Shown here: piece after piece, positions 7,191 through 10,349 of the stretch
Position numbering within the stretch: position 1 is the stretch's first letter
Layout: the number at the start of each line of letters is the position of its first letter
From: an uncultured Alphaproteobacteria bacterium
GTDB taxonomy: Bacteria > Pseudomonadota > Alphaproteobacteria > Micavibrionales > Micavibrionaceae
Length of the DNA: 10,349 nt
Assembly (NCBI GenBank): GCA_934538895.1
Contig: CAKTCH010000035.1
Location: forward strand, 1-10,349
Direction: 5' to 3'
Made by a program: the position numbers and the translations under genes
Notes under the pieces: generated by a model
What the model saw: the letters and a program-made list of their open reading frames with translations, nothing else
Told to the model about the DNA's origin: nothing
Databases searched by the model: none

Positions 7191-7206
7191 AAGGGGTTAA
7201 ACCCTT
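7191..7206. repeat. Imperfect palindrome in the M23 gene leader
   Basis: AAGGGGTTAAACCCTT has 5-bp matching ends around a near-symmetric centre. It lies just after the predicted M23 transcription start, where it could be an operator or a leader hairpin. No function can be shown from sequence. Confidence 0.3.
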
Positions 7207-7221
7207 TACACACTGATTTTT

Positions 7222-7249
7222 CTTATAATAATTTGTACTAATATATCAA
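7222..7249 (-). promoter_or_regulatory. Candidate promoter of the M23 peptidase gene
   Basis: On the - strand, TTGATA (7249-7244) and TATAAG (7227-7222) are 16 nt apart, each matching 5 of 6 consensus bases. Transcription would begin near 7215, giving a leader of about 40 nt before the ATG at 7174. The surroundings are AT-rich. Confidence 0.48.
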
Positions 7250-7251
7250 TA

Positions 7252-7267
7252 TTGTATTGAAATACAA
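7252..7267. promoter_or_regulatory. Palindromic operator candidate between the M23 gene and sucD
   Basis: TTGTATT and AATACAA form a 7-bp inverted repeat around a 2-bp GA centre (16 bp in all). It abuts the predicted -35 box of the M23 promoter and lies upstream of sucD. The size and position fit a dimeric repressor or activator site. The cognate regulator is unknown. Confidence 0.38.
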
Positions 7268-7285
7268 GCAAAATATTCCCGTGGG

Positions 7286-7304
7286 GTGCAGGGCGGCCCT
7301 GCAC
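7286..7304 (+). terminator. GC-rich hairpin in the divergent intergenic region
   Basis: GTGCAGGGCGGCCCTGCAC is symmetric except for its central base and folds as an 8-bp stem with a 3-nt loop, followed by TTT. It looks like a terminator, but no + strand gene ends nearby, since the left neighbour is divergent. It stands 8 bp upstream of the candidate sucD -35 box. It may insulate sucD from readthrough out of the sucC side, or be a protein-binding palindrome. Confidence 0.4.
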
Positions 7305-7312
7305 TTTCCGGG

Positions 7313-7341
7313 TTGATTTGTACGGGGGTCTTTTCTACAAA
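7313..7341 (+). promoter_or_regulatory. Candidate sucD promoter
   Basis: TTGATT (7313-7318) and TACAAA (7336-7341) are separated by 17 nt, each matching 4 of 6 consensus bases. A start near 7348 would give a leader of about 55 nt. A promoter of its own would be needed here because sucC is far upstream with an opposing gene between them. Confidence 0.42.
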
Positions 7342-7402
7342 AGGGGGCGTGCCCTTGGTGGCACGTCTCACTGTATCCAATATCAGCTTATGCGGAGTCA
7401 TT

Positions 7403-8278
7403 ATGGCCGTTCTCGTGAATAAAAATACCAAAGTCATCTGCCAGGGTTTTACCGGGTCGCAGGGGACTTTCCACTCGGAGCAAGCGATTGCATACGGCAC
7501 GAAAATGGTCGGCGGCGTGACGCCGGGCAAAGGCGGCGACAAGCATCTCGATCTGCCGGTATTCGATACCGTGCGCGAAGCGCGCGAGAAAACCGGCGCC
7601 GACGCGACCGTGATCTACGTGCCGCCGCCGTTCGCGGCCGACGCGATCCTCGAGGCGATCGATGCCGAATTCCCGCTGGCGATCTGCATTACCGAAGGTA
7701 TTCCGGTGCTGGACATGGTGAAGGTCAAGCGCGCGCTGCAAGGGTCTTCCACGCGCCTGATCGGCCCCAACTGCCCTGGCGTGATTACGCCGGGCGAGTG
7801 CAAGATCGGTATCATGCCGGGCCACATCCACAAGCGCGGCAAGATCGGTATCGTATCGCGCTCCGGCACGCTGACGTATGAAGCGGTGCATCAGACCACG
7901 GCCAACGGGCTGGGCCAGACCACCTGCATCGGTATCGGCGGCGATCCGGTCAACGGCACCAATTTTATCGATTGCCTGCAAATGTTCCTGGACGATCCGG
8001 AAACGGAAGGAATCCTGATGATCGGCGAAATCGGCGGCAGCGCCGAGGCTGACGCCGCTCAGTTCTACAAGGAACAGAAAAAGAAGAAGCCGATTGCCGG
8101 TTTCATCGCGGGGGTGACCGCGCCGAAAGGCAAGCGCATGGGGCACGCGGGGGCGATCATCTCCGGCGGCAACGACACCGCCGAGGCGAAAGTCGAGGCG
8201 ATGAAATCCGCCGGTTTCGTCGTTTCCGACAATCCTTCCGGGTTGGGCGACGCCATTGCCGAAGCCATGGCGGCTTAA
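7403..8278 (+). CDS. sucD: Succinyl-CoA synthetase (ADP-forming) subunit alpha
   Basis: This is the alpha subunit of succinyl-CoA ligase. It binds CoA and carries the phosphohistidine intermediate, pairing with SucC. From the ATG at 7403 the protein has 291 residues, the normal length. GGAG lies 5 nt before this ATG, and the frame upstream to 7286 encodes nothing SucD-like, so the shorter start is preferred. The CoA-binding Rossmann domain begins with GFTGSQGTFH (15-24). PPPFAADAI (74-82) and ITEGIPV (96-102) follow. GPNCPGVITPGE (121-132) and SRSGTLTYE (152-160) are classic family motifs. E209 in GEIGG and the active-site H248 in RMGHAGAI are present. The enzyme should be fully functional. 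The next + strand genes start 70 nt and about 680 nt later and precede sucA. Confidence 0.98.
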   Translation: MAVLVNKNTKVICQGFTGSQGTFHSEQAIAYGTKMVGGVTPGKGGDKHLDLPVFDTVREAREKTGADATVIYVPPPFAADAILEAIDAEFPLAICITEGIPVLDMVKVKRALQGSSTRLIGPNCPGVITPGECKIGIMPGHIHKRGKIGIVSRSGTLTYEAVHQTTANGLGQTTCIGIGGDPVNGTNFIDCLQMFLDDPETEGILMIGEIGGSAEADAAQFYKEQKKKKPIAGFIAGVTAPKGKRMGHAGAIISGGNDTAEAKVEAMKSAGFVVSDNPSGLGDAIAEAMAA

Positions 8279-8321
8279 ATACTCCAAAGCCTTCCCTAAA
8301 AGAGGCGATTGCGTTACACTT

Positions 8322-8343
8322 TCCGGACTATAACGCCGGAGGG
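8322..8343 (+). promoter_or_regulatory. Strong ribosome site, partly within a small hairpin
   Basis: GGAGGG (8338-8343) stands 5 nt before the ATG at 8349. TCCGG (8322-8326) can pair with CCGGA (8336-8340), which overlaps the ribosome site, so translation might be modulated. The stem is only 5 bp. Confidence 0.3.
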
Positions 8344-8348
8344 ACTCT

Positions 8349-8945
8349 ATGGCCTATCTCGACCATTTTAATGCGGAGCAACGCGATTTACTGATAAAGC
8401 TGCCTTACCGGGCGGGCCTGTGGGTCAGTGCCAGCGACACGACCGGCGGCGACGAATCCGACGAGGCCGAGCGTCAGGCGCTGGCCAGCATCGTGCGCGG
8501 CTTTACCGAGGATTTCCTGAAATCCGAATTCGTGGAAGAAGTGATGCGCGCGACCGTGCAGCATATCGAGCAGTGGGACCAGTGGAACGGGGAGGTCGAG
8601 AATATTCCTGACGAGGTGCGCCGTGGGGTCGAGACTGCCGCGCTTTATGTCGATTACAGGCAAATCCATGCTTTCAAGCAAAGCCTGAACGATGTCGCGA
8701 TGACGGTGGCGATGGCCTACCGCGAACTTGGCGAGGGCACGCCCCTTGCCGCGCAGATGCGTATTTATTCCAGGTACTGGATCGAATGCGCGCGTTCCTA
8801 TGTGAAGAAGACGCAGCCGCCGATCATGGATCAGTACCTTAATATCAGCGCCGACGAGCACAAGGCGCTCAACCGCCTGAACGGGGCCTTGCGCCCGCAG
8901 ACGCAGGAAGGGCTGGCGCCTGTGGAGGACGGGGAAGCGGCATAG
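8349..8945 (+). CDS. Unknown protein, first of a tandem paralogous pair
   Basis: The protein has 198 residues with a very good ribosome site (GGAGGG). It is predicted mostly helical and soluble, with no signal peptide, membrane segment or catalytic motif that I recognise. LPYRAGLWVS at 18-27 is shared exactly with the next gene. Further matches run the whole length: FVEEV against FVHEV, YREL against FREY, MRIYSRYW against IRIWVWLR, and NIS near the C-terminus followed by alternating Ala/Leu. The two therefore arose by duplication of a full-length gene. The last 20 residues are Glu/Ala-rich and probably disordered. It starts 70 nt after sucD, and the second copy follows after a 16-nt gap, so both probably ride on the sucD transcript. 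I do not assign a function. The location hints at a link with the TCA operon, but proximity alone does not show it. Confidence 0.88.
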   Translation: MAYLDHFNAEQRDLLIKLPYRAGLWVSASDTTGGDESDEAERQALASIVRGFTEDFLKSEFVEEVMRATVQHIEQWDQWNGEVENIPDEVRRGVETAALYVDYRQIHAFKQSLNDVAMTVAMAYRELGEGTPLAAQMRIYSRYWIECARSYVKKTQPPIMDQYLNISADEHKALNRLNGALRPQTQEGLAPVEDGEAA

Positions 8946-8961
8946 AATCAGGATTTTCGTT

Positions 8962-9528
8962 ATGTTTCTTGAGGTTCTCACCGAAGATGAAAAGGCGCTG
9001 ATCGTATCCCTGCCGTACCGGGCGGGCCTGTGGGTCAGCCTAGCCGACGAGAAGGGGAAAGGCGCGGCGTGGGCCTGTGAAATGAAGACGATCGAGAAAG
9101 TCATCGCCCGGCTGTCCGAAGGGATGTTCGCTTCCGCTTTCGTTCATGAGGTTCTGGCTGAAACCCATGCGCGCCGGGCGCAATGGCCGTCCTGGGCGTT
9201 GCAGGTCGGCACCGTGCCGGAGGAAGCCCGGCAGGCCGTCAATATCCTGATCGACAAGGCCTTGCCGCCGGATGCCGAGGCTTATGTGCAGACGATCATG
9301 AGCATCGGTTATGAAACGGCTTATGCCTTCCGTGAATATGACCGTTCGGCCAGTATTCCCATTCGTATCTGGGTATGGCTGAGGCTGCTCTGGGAAAAGT
9401 TCATCCGCACGGGCAATAAGGATTACCGCGTGGAAAGCGTGACCAATATCAGTCTGGCCGAGGATCAGGCCATTGCCCTGCTGGCGGAAGCGCTGACGCT
9501 GACGCCCATGACGCGGGATGTTTCCTAG
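8962..9528 (+). CDS. Unknown protein, second of a tandem paralogous pair
   Basis: The protein has 188 residues, starting at the ATG at 8962 with AGGA 8 nt upstream. It matches the preceding gene along its full length but is well diverged outside the shared LPYRAGLWVS motif (17-26). It lacks that gene's Glu/Ala-rich tail. It is predicted helical. Residues about 130-155 are rich in Ile, Trp and Leu (IPIRIWVWLRLLWEKFIR), which could be an amphipathic or interface helix. This stretch is less hydrophobic in the first copy, so the copies may have separated in role or may pair as a heterodimer. No family is recognised. The coding run ends 185 nt before sucA, and that gap contains a GC-rich palindrome. 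Confidence 0.87.
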   Translation: MFLEVLTEDEKALIVSLPYRAGLWVSLADEKGKGAAWACEMKTIEKVIARLSEGMFASAFVHEVLAETHARRAQWPSWALQVGTVPEEARQAVNILIDKALPPDAEAYVQTIMSIGYETAYAFREYDRSASIPIRIWVWLRLLWEKFIRTGNKDYRVESVTNISLAEDQAIALLAEALTLTPMTRDVS

Positions 9529-9590
9529 GCGCGGGGCCTGTTAATTCCAGAAAATAAAGAATCAGAACACAACGCGCATAACGCCCTTGC

Positions 9591-9620
9591 ACAAGCTTGT
9601 CATCCCGCGATCGCGGGTTT
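9591..9620 (+). terminator. Adjacent palindromes, possible terminator before sucA
   Basis: Two perfect palindromes lie 3 bp apart: ACAAGCTTGT (9591-9600) and CCCGCGATCGCGGG (9604-9617), the second followed by TTT. The second can fold as a 5-bp GC stem with a GATC loop. It could end the sucD-paralog transcript, or be part of a dispersed GTCATCCCGCG-type repeat. The T-run is short. Confidence 0.38.
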
Positions 9621-9632
9621 ACGTAAATGATC

Positions 9633-9661
9633 TTGACGCCGTTCTCCTGTTGCAAAATAAG
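9633..9661 (+). promoter_or_regulatory. Candidate sucA promoter
   Basis: TTGACG (9633-9638) matches 5 of 6 bases of a -35 box. AATAAG (9656-9661), 17 nt on, matches 4 of 6 of a -10 box. It lies just downstream of the palindromic spacer and would give a leader of about 45 nt to the ATG at 9714. Confidence 0.38.
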
Positions 9662-9713
9662 CGGCAGGGGGCTAGAAAATACAGGATTTTTCCCTGCAGC
9701 AGGAGTTTCTTCC

Positions 9714-10349
9714 ATGAACGCCTCGTCCGAACGCATGACCTTCCTTTCCGGTGCGAATGCCGAATATATCGCGCATCTTTACAGCCAGTACCTGAACAAT
9801 CCCGGTAAGGTCGATGCGAGCTGGCAGGAATTTTTCGGCTCTCTCGACGATAACGAAGCGGCTTTGCTGCGTGAACTGCAAGGGCCGAGCTGGACGCCGG
9901 AGGAAAACCGCCGCAACAAGGTGAATTTCGGCGCCGAGGTCGGCGGCGAATCCGGCGTGGCCGTGACGACGGCGCGCAGAGCGAAGCCGGGCGCTCCGGC
10001 CAATCAGGACGATATCCGCTCCGCGGCGAAAGATTCCATCAGCGCGCTGATGCTGATCCGCGCTTACCGCGCGCGCGGTCACCTGATCTGTAATCTCGAT
10101 CCGTTAGGGTTGAAAGAGATTGCTTATCATCCGGAACTCGATCCGTCTTTCTACGGTTTTGGCGACGCCGATTATGACCGCCCGATTTTCATCAACGGCG
10201 TCCTGGGGATGGAGACGGCGACTTTGCGGCAGATCCTGCAAGTGCTGAAAGCGACATATTCCAGCAATATCGGCGTCGAATATCTGCATATGTCGGATCC
10301 CGAGCAGAAGCAGTGGATTCAACAGCGCATCGAAGGGCCGCGCAACCAG
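9714..10349 (+). CDS. sucA: 2-oxoglutarate dehydrogenase E1 component, N-terminal part
   Basis: This is the thiamine-diphosphate-dependent E1 subunit of the 2-oxoglutarate dehydrogenase complex, which decarboxylates 2-oxoglutarate and passes the succinyl group to E2 (SucB). The window holds the first 212 codons, and the frame is open to the right edge. AGGAG 8 nt before the ATG at 9714 fixes the start. Residues 10-45 (FLSGANAEYIAHLYSQYL, then SWQEFF) are the usual N-terminal segment that docks E1 on the complex. Residues 60-100 are a variable linker. LIRAYRARGHLICNLDPLGL (114-133) is a hallmark of the family. IGVEYLHMSDPEQKQWIQ (186-203) is another. The thiamine-diphosphate site lies beyond the window. 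It comes after sucD and the two unknown genes in the expected alphaproteobacterial order. Confidence 0.96.
   Translation, partial: MNASSERMTFLSGANAEYIAHLYSQYLNNPGKVDASWQEFFGSLDDNEAALLRELQGPSWTPEENRRNKVNFGAEVGGESGVAVTTARRAKPGAPANQDDIRSAAKDSISALMLIRAYRARGHLICNLDPLGLKEIAYHPELDPSFYGFGDADYDRPIFINGVLGMETATLRQILQVLKATYSSNIGVEYLHMSDPEQKQWIQQRIEGPRNQ

Noticed and set aside
7286..7402. N-terminal extension of SucD by 39 residues
   Set aside because: The extra residues do not resemble SucD, would overlap the GC hairpin and candidate promoter, and GGAG sits correctly before the ATG at 7403.
7388..8287. A 299-codon open frame on the - strand
   Set aside because: It mirrors sucD, a clearly identified gene with all active-site residues. 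The frame is open because of GC-rich third positions in sucD.
8313..8334. TATAAC near 8329 as a promoter for the paralog pair
   Set aside because: No usable -35 lies at the right distance, and the start would fall inside the ribosome site.
8388..9104. A 238-codon open frame on the - strand across both paralogs
   Set aside because: It is antisense to both paralogous genes, which have good ribosome sites and conserved protein sequence on the + strand.
1..10349. tRNA, rRNA, CRISPR array, transposase or integrase
   Set aside because: No cloverleaf-like segment, regularly spaced repeat array or mobile-element protein motif was seen on either strand when reading by eye.

Overview
The window looks like chromosomal DNA of a Gram-negative bacterium, most likely an alphaproteobacterium. 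The main reason is that the TCA-cycle genes sucC, sucD and sucA lie on the + strand in the order typical of alphaproteobacterial sucCD-sucAB clusters. A membrane-anchored periplasmic murein hydrolase in the same region fits a Gram-negative cell. Genus-level placement is not possible from the sequence alone.

Layout. Positions 1-848 (- strand, running off the left edge) encode the N-terminal 282 residues of a lytic-transglycosylase-like protein. It has its own good promoter and a GTG start. Positions 979-2832 (-) encode a long, proline-rich, coiled-coil protein of unknown function. An AT-rich divergent intergenic region then separates these from sucC (3065-4267, +). Between sucC and sucD lie an unrecognised 160-residue gene (4382-4864, +) and a large - strand gene (4976-7174). 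The large gene encodes an inner-membrane protein with an intact M23 metallopeptidase domain, a C-terminal transglycosylase-like domain, and a cytoplasmic tail built of proline-spaced pentapeptides. A divergent regulatory region with several palindromes leads to sucD (7403-8278, +). Two tandem paralogous genes of unknown function (8349-8945 and 8962-9528, +) follow, then a palindromic spacer and the first 212 codons of sucA (9714 onward, +), which runs off the right edge.

How the genes work together. SucC and SucD are the beta and alpha subunits of succinyl-CoA synthetase. SucA is the E1 subunit of the 2-oxoglutarate dehydrogenase complex that produces succinyl-CoA. These three are core metabolism. 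The unusual feature is the interruption of this normally compact cluster: about 3.1 kb separates sucC from sucD, including a cell-wall gene in the opposite direction, and a duplicated family of unknown function sits between sucD and sucA. The transglycosylase-like protein at the left edge and the C-terminal domain of the M23 protein share the same motif order, so the window carries two related predicted murein-cleaving modules.

No tRNA, rRNA, CRISPR array, transposase or integrase was seen. Promoter and hairpin calls were made by eye and are weaker than the gene calls.
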